Origin: Cytophagaceae bacterium
GTDB taxonomy: Bacteria; Bacteroidota; Bacteroidia; Cytophagales; Flexibacteraceae
DNA: 14,111 bases
Reading direction: 5' to 3'
NCBI GenBank assembly: GCA_947464365.1
Contig: CANHWS010000056.1
Location: 1 to 14,111, forward strand
Shown here: piece after piece, positions 6,158 through 14,111 of the stretch
Numbering within the stretch: the stretch's first letter is position 1
How the letters are laid out: each line of letters starts with the position of its first letter
The notes under the pieces: generated by a model
Databases searched by the model: none
Told to the model about the DNA's origin: nothing
What the model saw: the letters and a program-made list of their open reading frames with translations, nothing else
Made by a program: the position numbers and the translations under genes

Positions 6158-6206
6158 CAAAATAAAAATACCAACCAATCTATCCAAGGCAGAAAGATTG
6201 ATTGGT
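6158..6206 (-). terminator. Rho-independent terminator of polA
   Basis: Read on the minus strand, ACCAATCAATCT (6206-6195) pairs with AGATTGGTTGGT (6181-6170) over 12 positions with one U-G wobble and a 13-nt loop, followed by the T-rich tract ATTTTTATTTTG (6169-6158). It starts 45 bp after the polA stop. On the plus strand the wobble becomes an A-C mismatch and no T-tract follows, so it acts on the polA strand. Confidence 0.8.
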
Positions 6207-6251
6207 GAATTATGGGTTGTTTTTTTGCATTGGTCTAAATGTGAACAGCAC

Positions 6252-9101
6252 TTAATGGGCATCAAGCCAATTGGCACCTGTACCCATACCAATTTCCATC
6301 GGGACGGGGAGCTCGATGGCGGTGCGCATCAGTTCTTCAACCTTGGTTTTGAGTAGCTCGACTTCATCAAGGTGGGCGTCAAATACCAATTCGTCATGGA
6401 CTTGGAGGACCATGCGGCTGCGCAGTTTTTCGGCCTTCATCCAGCGTTGGATATTGATCATGGCTACCTTGATCATATCAGCAGCAGAGCCCTGGATCGG
6501 TGCATTAATTGCGTTGCGTTCGGCAAAACCACGGTCTGTAATGTTGCGGCTATTGATGTTAGTTAGGTAGCGCCGGCGGCCCAAGATGGTGGTAACGTAT
6601 TCCTGTTCGCGGGCATCGTTCACGACCTTTTCCATATAGGTTTTGACGGCAGGGAACTCCAGAAAGTAGTTTTCGATAATCTCGGCAGCCTCTTTGCGTG
6701 GGATACTAAGGCGTTGGCTGAGCCCAAAGGCAGATATGCCATAAATGATGCCGAAGTTGGCAGTTTTGGCCTTTCTACGCATATCGCTATCCACCGCGCT
6801 GAGGTCCACTTTATATAGGCGGCTCGCTGTGATGGAGTGGATGTCACTGCCTTGCCTAAAGGCCTCGATCATGGTGGCATCGTTGGCAAAGGCAGCCATT
6901 ATCCGGAGCTCAATTTGTGAATAATCAGCACTTAGGATGGTGTACTCGGCAGATCGTGGCACAAATGCCTTCCGGATTTCCCGCCCCCTAGCCGTCCGTA
7001 TCGGGATGTTCTGTAGGTTGGGGTTGGTGCTACTGAGGCGGCCTGTTGCAGCTACTGCTTGGTTATAGCTGGTATGCACCCGTCCATCTGATGGGCTAAT
7101 GAGGCTAGGTAGGGCGTCTATATAGGTGCTTTTGAGTTTCTGGAGCTCACGATATTCTAGGATGAGGGCGGCAATTTTATGCTCATCTGCCATTTTGCTC
7201 AAGATCTCTTCGCCAGTGGCATACTGACCTGTTTTGGTCTTTTTGGCTTTGGCATCTAGCTTGAGTTTATCAAATAAGATGCGGCCTAATTGAGCAGGCG
7301 AGGCGATGTTAAACTCCTCACCAGCAACCTGATAGATCTCTTGTTCGATGATCCTAGCTTCTTGCGCCATGGTCGTCGATAGCTCGCCCAAGACCGAAGT
7401 ATCAACCGTAATACCTTCGAACTCCATATCGGCCAAAACGTTCACTAACGGAGCCTCGACCTCATCTAAAAGTTCATTTAGGCCTACTTGGTCAATTTGA
7501 GGCTTCAGGACCTGTGCTAGCTGCCACGTAATATCGGCATCTTCGGCGGCATACTCGGCTACATCAGCTAGGTCGGCATCGCGCATTGTGCCTTGTGCCT
7601 TGCCCTTTTTGCCAATTAGGCTATCGATTTTAATGGTTTTGTAATTGAGCATGGTCTCAGCCATGATGTCCATGCCATGGCGTTTGTCGGGCTCTAGCAG
7701 GTAATGGGCCAACATCGTGTCATAGATGGGACCTGCGACCTCTATCTGGTACTTTTTGAGCACCAAGATGTCATACTTGAGGTTCTGGCCAATTTTGGTG
7801 ATGTTATTGTCCTGCCAGACGGGGGCAAAATGCGCCAAAATCTGAGCTACTTCGGCTTCATCTGTCGGGATGGGGACGTAATAGGCCTCACCCTTGGTCC
7901 AGGCAAATGATAGACCGACCAAACGTGCATCTACTGCATCTAGCGAGTCAGTTTCGGAGTCAAAACAGAAACTCTTGAGGGTGGTAAGGTGGGCAGCCAG
8001 TGCCTTGATTTTGGCCTCTGTCTGGCAGATGTGGTATAGGTGAGGTGTAGTATCAGCTGTAGCAAGGTCAGCATATTGGGCATTGCCATCTTGGTCTGTC
8101 AGGTCTAGCTCTACCCCTACTTGATCGGAGGTAGAGGTAGCAGCGCCAAATAGGTCAAACTGGCCTGCAGCAGCCGCTTTTTGCTGTTGTTTGCTGGTAG
8201 GTGCAGCAGTTGGGCTACCAATCTCTTCACCCAGGATTTTTTTGGCGATCGTCCTGAACTCAAGCTCTTCGAATAAGGGTTTGAGTATCTCTTTGTTTGG
8301 TGCTTTCAGAAGCAAATCCTCTTCTACTAGGTCCACAGGGGCGTCCAGCAGGATTGTTGCTAGCTCTTTGCTTTGGAGCCCTTGGGCAGCAAACTGGGTT
8401 ACATTTTCGGCCATTTTGCCCTTGAGCTGATGGGCGTTCGCAATTAAGTTTTCAACCGTGCCGTATTCTGCAATGAGCTTTTTGGCGGTTTTCTCGCCAA
8501 TGCCGGGGATGCCAGGTATGTTATCCACGGCATCACCCTGTAGGCCAAGGATATCTTGCACCTGATCAATGCGGCTGATCTCCCAGCGCTCCAATACCTC
8601 GGCAACGCCCAGTTTTTCGGGCCCCTTGCCCATAAAGGCAGGTTTATAGACGAAGATATTGTCTGAGACCAGTTGGCAATAGTCCTTATCGGGGGTCATC
8701 ATATAGACCTCAAAGCCAGCTGCTTCGGCTTTTTTGGCTAGGGTACCGATTACGTCATCAGCCTCATAACCTTCGGCCAGCAGGATCGGTATGCCAAAGC
8801 CTTGTAGCATTTGCATGATGTAGGGCACCGCGATCGAGATGTCCTCTGGTTGCTCTGCTCGGTTTGCCTTGTATTGCTCAAAGCTGATATGCCGCACTGT
8901 GGGCGCGGCCGTATCAAAGGCAACACCAATATGGGTTGGTTTCTCCTTGTTGATGACCTCCAGTAATGTGTTCAGGAAGCCGAAAATGGGGCCTGTGCTC
9001 ATGCCCTTGGATGTAACGCGTGGGTTTTTGCTGAAGGCAAAGTGCGCACGGTAGATCAAGGCAAAGGCATCGAGCAAAAAGAGTTTCCGGTTGGCTGACA
9101 T
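6252..9101 (-). CDS. polA: DNA polymerase I
   Basis: A complete 949-aa Pol I, used in Okazaki-fragment processing and excision repair. The 5' nuclease domain (about 1-290) shows AFDTAAPTVRHISF, YEADDVIGTLA, MMTPDKDY and LQGDAVDNIPGIPGIGEKTA. A Gln/Ala/Ser-rich linker (about 293-325) follows. The 3'-5' proofreading domain (about 350-535) keeps ExoI (FDSETDSLD, Asp381/Glu383), ExoII (GQNLKYD, Asp444) and ExoIII (Tyr517 and Asp521 in YAAEDADITW), so proofreading should be active, unlike the Taq or Bacillus-type enzymes. The polymerase domain (about 545-949) has motif A SADYSQIELR (Asp726, Glu731), motif B with Arg775, Lys779, Phe783 and Tyr787, and motif C VHDELVFD (His902-Asp903-Glu904). Phe783 at the Phe762-equivalent site predicts discrimination against dideoxynucleotides. 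The first ATG gives the standard N-terminus. It ends with its own terminator. Confidence 0.98.
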   Translation of the reverse strand: MSANRKLFLLDAFALIYRAHFAFSKNPRVTSKGMSTGPIFGFLNTLLEVINKEKPTHIGVAFDTAAPTVRHISFEQYKANRAEQPEDISIAVPYIMQMLQGFGIPILLAEGYEADDVIGTLAKKAEAAGFEVYMMTPDKDYCQLVSDNIFVYKPAFMGKGPEKLGVAEVLERWEISRIDQVQDILGLQGDAVDNIPGIPGIGEKTAKKLIAEYGTVENLIANAHQLKGKMAENVTQFAAQGLQSKELATILLDAPVDLVEEDLLLKAPNKEILKPLFEELEFRTIAKKILGEEIGSPTAAPTSKQQQKAAAAGQFDLFGAATSTSDQVGVELDLTDQDGNAQYADLATADTTPHLYHICQTEAKIKALAAHLTTLKSFCFDSETDSLDAVDARLVGLSFAWTKGEAYYVPIPTDEAEVAQILAHFAPVWQDNNITKIGQNLKYDILVLKKYQIEVAGPIYDTMLAHYLLEPDKRHGMDIMAETMLNYKTIKIDSLIGKKGKAQGTMRDADLADVAEYAAEDADITWQLAQVLKPQIDQVGLNELLDEVEAPLVNVLADMEFEGITVDTSVLGELSTTMAQEARIIEQEIYQVAGEEFNIASPAQLGRILFDKLKLDAKAKKTKTGQYATGEEILSKMADEHKIAALILEYRELQKLKSTYIDALPSLISPSDGRVHTSYNQAVAATGRLSSTNPNLQNIPIRTARGREIRKAFVPRSAEYTILSADYSQIELRIMAAFANDATMIEAFRQGSDIHSITASRLYKVDLSAVDSDMRRKAKTANFGIIYGISAFGLSQRLSIPRKEAAEIIENYFLEFPAVKTYMEKVVNDAREQEYVTTILGRRRYLTNINSRNITDRGFAERNAINAPIQGSAADMIKVAMINIQRWMKAEKLRSRMVLQVHDELVFDAHLDEVELLKTKVEELMRTAIELPVPMEIGMGTGANWLDAH

Positions 9102-9364
9102 TGCAGGAAGGGTAGGGTAGGGCGTGGTTCAATTTAGGTTTTGACTTGGTCTGGGCAGGCTAGCAGTAATGCCTTGCCTCCGAAGCCGAAACCTGATGCC
9201 ATGATAGTTGACATCGTTCGGTGGGCAAAATACTAGTTTTTGAACTGCATCTGGCCTCTATGGACATAAATGCCAACCTTCGAACCTGTTTCGGCCTATC
9301 ACAATAGCTATTGCTATAGGGCTTGTACATTAACGAAAAGGGCATAGCGGGTGCTGTTCTCAAC
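9102..9364. other. Intergenic region upstream of polA
   Basis: With the adjoining terminator this forms a gene-free gap of 324 bp (9102-9425). It should hold the polA promoter, but I find no exact TAnnTTTG box on the minus strand. It contains one perfect 12-bp palindrome, CAATAGCTATTG (9302-9313). A minus-strand open frame of 71 codons (9375-9160) begins inside the terminator and has an unnatural composition, so I do not call it. Nothing else is recognisable. Confidence 0.6.
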
Positions 9365-9403
9365 AAAAAAGCCACCTATATACTAACGTACATAGGTGGC
9401 TTT
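9365..9403 (-). terminator. Rho-independent terminator after the PID-CTERM-like gene
   Basis: On the minus strand AAAGCCACCTAT (9403-9392) and ATAGGTGGCTTT (9379-9368) form a perfect 12-bp stem with a 12-nt loop, and the T-run continues for six T in total. It lies 22 bp after the stop of the small minus-strand gene. It probably ends the transcript coming from the beta-helix protein gene as well, since no terminator is seen between those two genes. Confidence 0.88.
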
Positions 9404-9425
9404 GGTTGGGTCAGGGGAATGCGAT

Positions 9426-9635
9426 TTAGGCAGCTTGGGCTTTTTTGCTGAATAACTTCAGCCTTTTGCTTGCAAGGCCGATGCCGGCAGCGGCAATCAG
9501 GCTTATGCCTCCATCCACTGGGATTGGTGCCGGTCCGCCTTCTGGCGGATTGTCGTCAAAATTGGGGGGCTCTTGCGCTTGGCTGACCATGGTCAACATC
9601 ATAAGGGCAAACGACAGAATAAGTGCCTTTTTCAT
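9426..9635 (-). CDS. Small secreted protein with PID-CTERM-like sorting tail
   Basis: A 69-aa protein made of three parts: a signal peptide (1-20, MKKALILSFALMMLTMVSQA, cleavage before QEPPN), a short acidic, Pro-rich segment (about 21-39), and a C-terminal tail. The tail has a PVDGGISL motif at 39-46, a hydrophobic Ala/Gly-rich helix (about 44-55) and a basic end (SKRLKLFSKK). This matches my recollection of the PID-CTERM class of Bacteroidota proteins, whose tails carry PIDGG, a short hydrophobic helix and basic residues and are thought to be sorting signals; here Ile is replaced by Val. No processing enzyme lies in this window. The gene starts 108 bp after the stop of the T9SS beta-helix protein and is followed by a strong terminator. 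No enzymatic role can be inferred, as only about 20 residues would remain after processing at both ends. Confidence 0.82.
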   Translation of the reverse strand: MKKALILSFALMMLTMVSQAQEPPNFDDNPPEGGPAPIPVDGGISLIAAAGIGLASKRLKLFSKKAQAA

Positions 9636-9743
9636 ATCTATGTCTTTAGCAAGTCTGGGCGAAATGGCCTTAGAGACTGCATTTGGGCAAGACCGATGGG
9701 GTGCAGGATTACTACAACCCGATTGGTGCTTGCGAGTGGAAAT

Positions 9744-9995
9744 TTAGTTCTGAATGAGGATCTGTTGAGATTTGACACCGCTGTTGCTGCGCATCAGGAT
9801 GGTGTAGATGCCAGATTTGAGGCCCATCGGAATGGCAATGTGCTCGGCAGTGCTACTAACGGTGATGTTGCTTGTACCGGCAATACGGCCCAAAGCATCA
9901 ATAGCTTGGACGCTGATGTTTTCGCCAACTTCAAAGCCATTGAGCGCAAGCATCAGTGCGTCGGCTGCGCTTGGGTTAGGGTAAATTGTGGCTGA
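9744..9995 (-). other. T9SS type A C-terminal sorting domain (coding segment)
   Basis: Codons 1323-1405 of the beta-helix protein encode the cleavable secretion signal recognised by the type IX translocon: SATIYPNP at the start, an internal VQAIDALGRI strand, SGIYTILM and a terminal QQILIQN strand. In the family this domain is usually removed by the sortase PorU during attachment or release; neither PorU nor other por/gld genes are in this window. Confidence 0.88.
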
Positions 9996-12900
9996 TTTAC
10001 CTGCTATCAATGTGTTTAAGCTAGTAACGCTTGGTGTAAATACCAGCTCAAAACGATTGGCACCAAAGGTGGTTGTATCTGTATTAAGGATGCTAAATGC
10101 GTAAGCAGGATTAACAGCCAAGTTGGTATACGTGCGGAGTTTGCGGTCCTTGAGGAACCAGGTGGCGTTTGCTGGTAGGTTGCTAAAATTGAGTGTAAAA
10201 GCACCGCTGGCCGCTGCCTGTACGTATAGCCTGATGCTATCACGGGTGGCTGGCATTGGGCGCAGATCAGCAGTTAATTGGTAGTTGTCACCACTATAAC
10301 TTGCGATGTTGAGGGTCGATCCGCTGAATTTAGGGACGTCGTGTTGAGCGTCTTTGTTACGGGTATAGCCGCTGTTGTTGTCAAAAGCAAACAGCACTTC
10401 GTCTGTGGTGCCTGTGGCATTGGTCAGGACAGCACGCATCACTGAGTTATTGCCTGACCGGTAGAAAGAGGCTGTGGCAGATGTTTTGGCGTTTTCAGTT
10501 ACGCTCAATACAGGGGATGCGCCACTAGCTTGAACGAAGAAGCCTTGGCCACTCGGGATGATGCCAGAGCCACTGTTGTAAGACACATAGGTCGGGCCAA
10601 CTTTGATTAGGCCTTTATACTGCGAACCAGTGTAATACATCATCGTGTTCTGGACGTTAGTACGGGTCCAGTTGCTTTCCGCTTCCCAGTCGATTGGGGC
10701 TTGATAAGGGTTTGCCACCAAGTTCCAGGCATTACCAGCGTTGGTGATGCCAGCAAAGTTGTGCGTTCCGGTAACAGGAGTTCCGTTCCAGTACATAATT
10801 CCAGGGCCTGCAGGAGGGCCATAAAGGCCAGTAGCGCCGTTATTAAGGGTCAGGAACGGTGTCCGGGCATAAATGCGAACACCACGGCCAGGAGCAAAAG
10901 TTTGGTTTAGTGTGGCAGCTGTCCCACCGACCCATGAACTACCGTTGGTGAACGTAAAGACGCTAGGCTGTGTGCCACCACCAGTCGAGAAGGTGAAGTT
11001 GATACCGTTTGTGCCGAGGGCTGTTTCTTGCCAGTCGCCAAGGGTTTTGCCGCTGATTGGGCTACCGACTAGCATCCAACGTGGGGTAGTGCCAAAATAG
11101 CGCTGTGCAGTGATGTTGCTAATGCCAGTAATCGAGGCAGAAGCATCGATTGTATCAAGTACGGCGGTGCCTGCAGCAGAGCTAAGGAACGTAACGTTAT
11201 TGCCACCTAGGGCTAGTATACCACGACGAACACGAACACGACCAGCAATCTGAATATCAGTGTTTACGGTCAGGCTTCGGAGGGTCCAGATGGTATTGAT
11301 CTTATTGTTAGGAGCGTTGTCAAAACCAACACCGCCAGCAGAGGTCACACCACCTGTAATAGGGCCATGGACATAGATAGTACCAGCACCAGTGCCACGG
11401 ATGACGGCACCAGAGCCAGAGAATGAGCTACTATGATTGAGCGCCAGTCGGCGTGTGCCGATGGATAAAATACCATTCGTCAGATTGATGGTGCCGTAGG
11501 TTGTGAGGTTTGCGCCGAGGGTTACAACACCAGAGGTATTGATCGTTAGGGTGTTTACAGCAGCAATGCCAGATGGCAAAGTGTAGGTCGAGCTGCCTGT
11601 AAGGGCTAGGCTGGCGTGCTGTGTAGTGGCAATGCTACCTGCTACTGTGCTGACAGATCCGCTAATGGTGAGGGTGTTAGAGAAGACTTTCAGGATACCA
11701 GCAGTTAGGGTGGCTGTGCCCGAAATATTCGTGGCACCAACTAGATAAGCACCTTCGCCATTGATGGTGACATTTCCCAATGTGCCAGTAGGTAGGGCTA
11801 TTGGTGCATCAGCGTTGACGGCATAGGTTCCAGATGATCCGAAATTGATGATGCCGCTACCTTGGAAACCGTATCCACCATTTGTAAGGGCTAGGCCTGT
11901 AGCTGTGACGGTGCTGACGAGGCGAACGTAACTATTTTTGTTAAGGCCAAGGGTGCCAGTTGCAGTTAGGCTACCACCGACTGTGGTGCTGTCGATAATG
12001 CCACCTAATGATGTCCCAGAAGCAAAATTGATGGTGCCTAGGGCACGGCCACTACCACGAAGGACGATGTTGCCAAACCCAGTGGCATCATAGATGCTGC
12101 CAGACCCTGCAAATGCACTGCTGCCAGACATCACGAGGTTAAAGCCATTAAGGTCAAGGGTGCCGTTTATGGTTAGGGTACCTGAAACCAAAATATCACT
12201 ACCCAGCTTTAGGGTGCTGGTAGAAGGGATGCTGATGTTGTTGTAAACCACAGCAGATGCAGGATTGAAACGACCAGAGCCTGAGGTGATAAAGGTAACG
12301 GTGTTGCCAGTCGGGATGGTCAGGGTGGCATCAGAGCCTGACATAGTCTTGGCAGTGATATTAAGCAAGGCGTCCCCATTAGCAGAGGCTGCAAGGGCTG
12401 TGGCAAGGTCTGTATGCGTGGCTTGGAATGTATTGCTGCTATTCACCCTAAAAACAGGACTGTTATAGCCACTTGTTAGCGCAGTAGTCTGGAACCCTGA
12501 GATATCTAGGTTGGTGTTCCAGTTGGTGTAGGTAGTGTATTGAGCTGCACCTTCGAGTGTTGAAGCATCAAAAATACCTAATTGAATCGCTCCTGTTGAG
12601 GCCGCCGCTGGGTTGGAGGTGATTACACCTGTGCCAGAGTTAAAGGCCAAAATGCCAAATACGCCACTTGTACCTGCAAATGGGGTAGTGGGAGTCGTTG
12701 ATCCGCTAAGGCCAGCAGTTGGAAAGTTAGCAGCGATGATACCGGAGGTAGTTACCTGATTAGATCCGTTAGTGGTACCAGCCAAGCCTGCTGTGACTTT
12801 GGTGTGTTTGCTAGCACCAAGGGCATTCCAGTAGTTGTTTGTGGCTGTTACCGTGCCATAGGTAGTTGCGCCGCCAAAAACTTGTAAACCACCAGAGCTG

Positions 12901-13961
12901 CGGTGCGCCTGAGGAAAGGCGTTATACCTAAACGACAGTGTACCTGATATATCATTTTGTAAGTTGATGCCTACCTGCAACTTGCCTGTTAAGGCAGAGC
13001 TAAACTCGCAACCTTCTACAGTGATATTGCTGATTGAGGCATTGCCTGCAGTTGGCTGGAAGTAAATGCCGCGTTTCTGAAGATTGTTCGGGAAGGTGGC
13101 CTCACTATGTGTGCTGTAGAACCGGCAGTACTTAAATGTCAGGTTGGAATACGTTTTGCCAACCTGCACAAAGTTAATCAAGTTGCTGGCCCCTGTGTTG
13201 GTGCCTGCACGGTGGAAAACACAGTTCTGGAATAGGGCGTTGGACAACTTCTGGATCTGGAGGACTTGCAAATTGCTGCCTGATGCCGTTTGGTTCTGGT
13301 CAAAAGCACAGTTGGTCACAGTCAAGTTATTGACATCGACTGTACTTGGGTTTGTTGTCTGAGTGAAAGTGATTGCAGGACCAGTATTGGCCCTAACTTG
13401 GGTATTGCGAATCACCCATCCGTCAACGCCAACATTGTTGGCGACTGTAATACCATTGCCGTTGCCAGTGATGTTGCAACCTATCATGACAAGATCGTCG
13501 CAGGTGGCAGTGACATTGACGCCAAACGAGGTGCAAGCAATGATGGTGACGTTGTAGAGGGATAGTTTGCCTGTTGTGATCGCGACACCTGTACCAGCAT
13601 TGTTAATCCGGAGGTTACGAAGTTCCTGACGTATGCTACCGTTAAGTGCAGCCGATGCAGTGACCGTAGAGCTAATTATAGTCCCTCCAGAGGCCTCGTT
13701 ACCAGCGCCAATGATGTTGACGCGCTTAGAAAGTGTAAAACCAGCGAAGGTGCCTGGCCCAACAATGATATTGTCGCCATCAGAGGCTAAAGTAATGGCC
13801 TGTGCGATGGTCAACAAGGATGAGTCACGGTTTTGTGCTTGAACAATGGACCTGCCATTGTTACCAGCCGAACTGACATATAGGGTTGTTGCTGAGGTCC
13901 AGTAGCTAAGCAGGAGTAGCCCAAGGACCAGTATTGGGCCTTGTAAAGGTCTGATTTTCAT
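9744..13961 (-). CDS. Large secreted beta-helix repeat protein with T9SS type A sorting domain
   Basis: A 1405-aa protein predicted to be exported through Sec and then the type IX system to the cell surface or medium. Residues 1-24 are a signal peptide ending at TSA. About 45-375 is a right-handed parallel beta-helix, with repeated strand-turn units such as TNCAFDQN, QNCVFHRA, KYCRFYST and EGCEFSSA, closing with NNYWNALGASKH. About 570-950 holds a second, Gly/Ser/Thr-rich set of beta repeats (SGTLTINGTLDLNGFNL, SGSSAFAGSGSI and later variants). About 950-1160 is the WMLVGSPISG...NLVANPYQAPIDW...SGQGFFVQ region common in large Bacteroidota surface proteins. The T9SS type A domain (about 1323-1405) has IYPNP, SGIYTILM and the end QQILIQN. 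Known relatives act as adhesins or polysaccharide-binding proteins; no catalytic motif is visible, so the role is open. The ATG directly precedes a basic n-region. Confidence 0.93.
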   Translation of the reverse strand: MKIRPLQGPILVLGLLLLSYWTSATTLYVSSAGNNGRSIVQAQNRDSSLLTIAQAITLASDGDNIIVGPGTFAGFTLSKRVNIIGAGNEASGGTIISSTVTASAALNGSIRQELRNLRINNAGTGVAITTGKLSLYNVTIIACTSFGVNVTATCDDLVMIGCNITGNGNGITVANNVGVDGWVIRNTQVRANTGPAITFTQTTNPSTVDVNNLTVTNCAFDQNQTASGSNLQVLQIQKLSNALFQNCVFHRAGTNTGASNLINFVQVGKTYSNLTFKYCRFYSTHSEATFPNNLQKRGIYFQPTAGNASISNITVEGCEFSSALTGKLQVGINLQNDISGTLSFRYNAFPQAHRSSGGLQVFGGATTYGTVTATNNYWNALGASKHTKVTAGLAGTTNGSNQVTTSGIIAANFPTAGLSGSTTPTTPFAGTSGVFGILAFNSGTGVITSNPAAASTGAIQLGIFDASTLEGAAQYTTYTNWNTNLDISGFQTTALTSGYNSPVFRVNSSNTFQATHTDLATALAASANGDALLNITAKTMSGSDATLTIPTGNTVTFITSGSGRFNPASAVVYNNISIPSTSTLKLGSDILVSGTLTINGTLDLNGFNLVMSGSSAFAGSGSIYDATGFGNIVLRGSGRALGTINFASGTSLGGIIDSTTVGGSLTATGTLGLNKNSYVRLVSTVTATGLALTNGGYGFQGSGIINFGSSGTYAVNADAPIALPTGTLGNVTINGEGAYLVGATNISGTATLTAGILKVFSNTLTISGSVSTVAGSIATTQHASLALTGSSTYTLPSGIAAVNTLTINTSGVVTLGANLTTYGTINLTNGILSIGTRRLALNHSSSFSGSGAVIRGTGAGTIYVHGPITGGVTSAGGVGFDNAPNNKINTIWTLRSLTVNTDIQIAGRVRVRRGILALGGNNVTFLSSAAGTAVLDTIDASASITGISNITAQRYFGTTPRWMLVGSPISGKTLGDWQETALGTNGINFTFSTGGGTQPSVFTFTNGSSWVGGTAATLNQTFAPGRGVRIYARTPFLTLNNGATGLYGPPAGPGIMYWNGTPVTGTHNFAGITNAGNAWNLVANPYQAPIDWEAESNWTRTNVQNTMMYYTGSQYKGLIKVGPTYVSYNSGSGIIPSGQGFFVQASGASPVLSVTENAKTSATASFYRSGNNSVMRAVLTNATGTTDEVLFAFDNNSGYTRNKDAQHDVPKFSGSTLNIASYSGDNYQLTADLRPMPATRDSIRLYVQAAASGAFTLNFSNLPANATWFLKDRKLRTYTNLAVNPAYAFSILNTDTTTFGANRFELVFTPSVTSLNTLIAGKSATIYPNPSAADALMLALNGFEVGENISVQAIDALGRIAGTSNITVSSTAEHIAIPMGLKSGIYTILMRSNSGVKSQQILIQN

Positions 13962-14009
13962 AAAGTAAATTCGTAGGTATGCTAATTTATTCAGGTGGGG
14001 TGTACTTTA

Positions 14010-14023
14010 GGTTGATACCAACC
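14010..14023 (-). other. Small hairpin in the probable 5' leader of the beta-helix gene
   Basis: GGTTG-ATAC-CAACC is a perfect 5-bp inverted repeat with a 4-nt loop, 49-62 bp upstream of the ATG. If the candidate promoter at 14030-14062 is right, it would lie at or near the very 5' end of the mRNA, where it might stabilise the transcript. The evidence is weak. Confidence 0.25.
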
Positions 14024-14029
14024 CGACCG

Positions 14030-14062
14030 TAAAAGTAACCATAAAATTTGGGTTAGCTCAAA
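14030..14062 (-). promoter_or_regulatory. Candidate promoter of the beta-helix protein gene
   Basis: On the minus strand a TTTG (14062-14059) is followed after 21 bp by TACTTTTA (14037-14030), one mismatch from TAnnTTTG. The layout fits the Bacteroidota -33/-7 promoter and predicts a 5' leader of roughly 60 nt. The rest of 13962-14111 contains no gene that I can support. Confidence 0.35.
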
Positions 14063-14111
14063 ACAGAAATCTAGAATACTTTACAAATCATTTTTAGACT
14101 ACCAGATTAAG

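Noticed and set aside
9270..9290. TTCGAAC motif resembling a tRNA T-loop
   Set aside because: The flanking bases do not form a T-stem on either strand, and no acceptor or anticodon arms surround it.
9160..9375. 71-codon minus-strand frame between polA and the PID-CTERM-like gene
   Set aside because: It begins inside the stem of the terminator and has a composition typical of translated non-coding DNA.
11112..13478. DNA-level tandem repeats or CRISPR-like array within the long beta-helix gene
   Set aside because: The repetition is at the protein level and degenerate. No identical DNA repeats with regular spacers were seen, and the frame is intact throughout.

Overview
The window looks like chromosomal DNA from a member of the phylum Bacteroidota. 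The evidence is a very large secreted protein with a type IX secretion (T9SS type A) C-terminal sorting domain, a small protein with a PID-CTERM-like tail, two promoter boxes that match the Bacteroidota -7 consensus TAnnTTTG exactly, and no Shine-Dalgarno sequences ahead of the starts. Coding G+C is roughly 50%, which is moderate for the phylum. I cannot place it below phylum level with confidence.

Left part (1-4005). A gene fragment reads in from the left edge on the + strand (3-134) and converges on a minus-strand operon. In transcription order that operon is a DHH/DHHA1 phosphoesterase of the NrnA type (3160-2141), an exported FKBP-type prolyl isomerase (2131-1121), and an FKBP-type lipoprotein (1024-164). 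The two isomerases are paralogues: each has a degenerate N-terminal FKBP-like domain followed by a canonical C-terminal one. RNase HII (rnhB, 3370-4005, +) is divergent from nrnA.

Middle (4006-9101). An unrecognised lipoprotein candidate with no ATG start (4166-4885, +) converges on a ten-helix EamA/DMT transporter (5847-4918, -). A 404-bp intergenic stretch follows, about 28% G+C over most of its length, carrying the polA terminator and several palindromes and repeats. DNA polymerase I (polA, 9101-6252, -) is complete, with both nuclease domains apparently active.

Right part (9102-14111). A strong terminator (9365-9403) ends a unit made of a 1405-aa secreted beta-helix protein with a T9SS sorting signal (13961-9744) and a 69-aa PID-CTERM-like protein (9635-9426). 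Two different surface-sorting signals therefore sit side by side.

Housekeeping themes are nucleic-acid turnover (NrnA, RNase HII, Pol I) and envelope protein folding (two FKBPs). I see no defence system, mobile element, CRISPR array, tRNA or rRNA. The most notable points are the sorting-signal pair and two exact TAnnTTTG boxes each ending 4 nt before an ATG, which suggests leaderless or nearly leaderless transcripts. Nothing here amounts to a clearly new multi-gene system.
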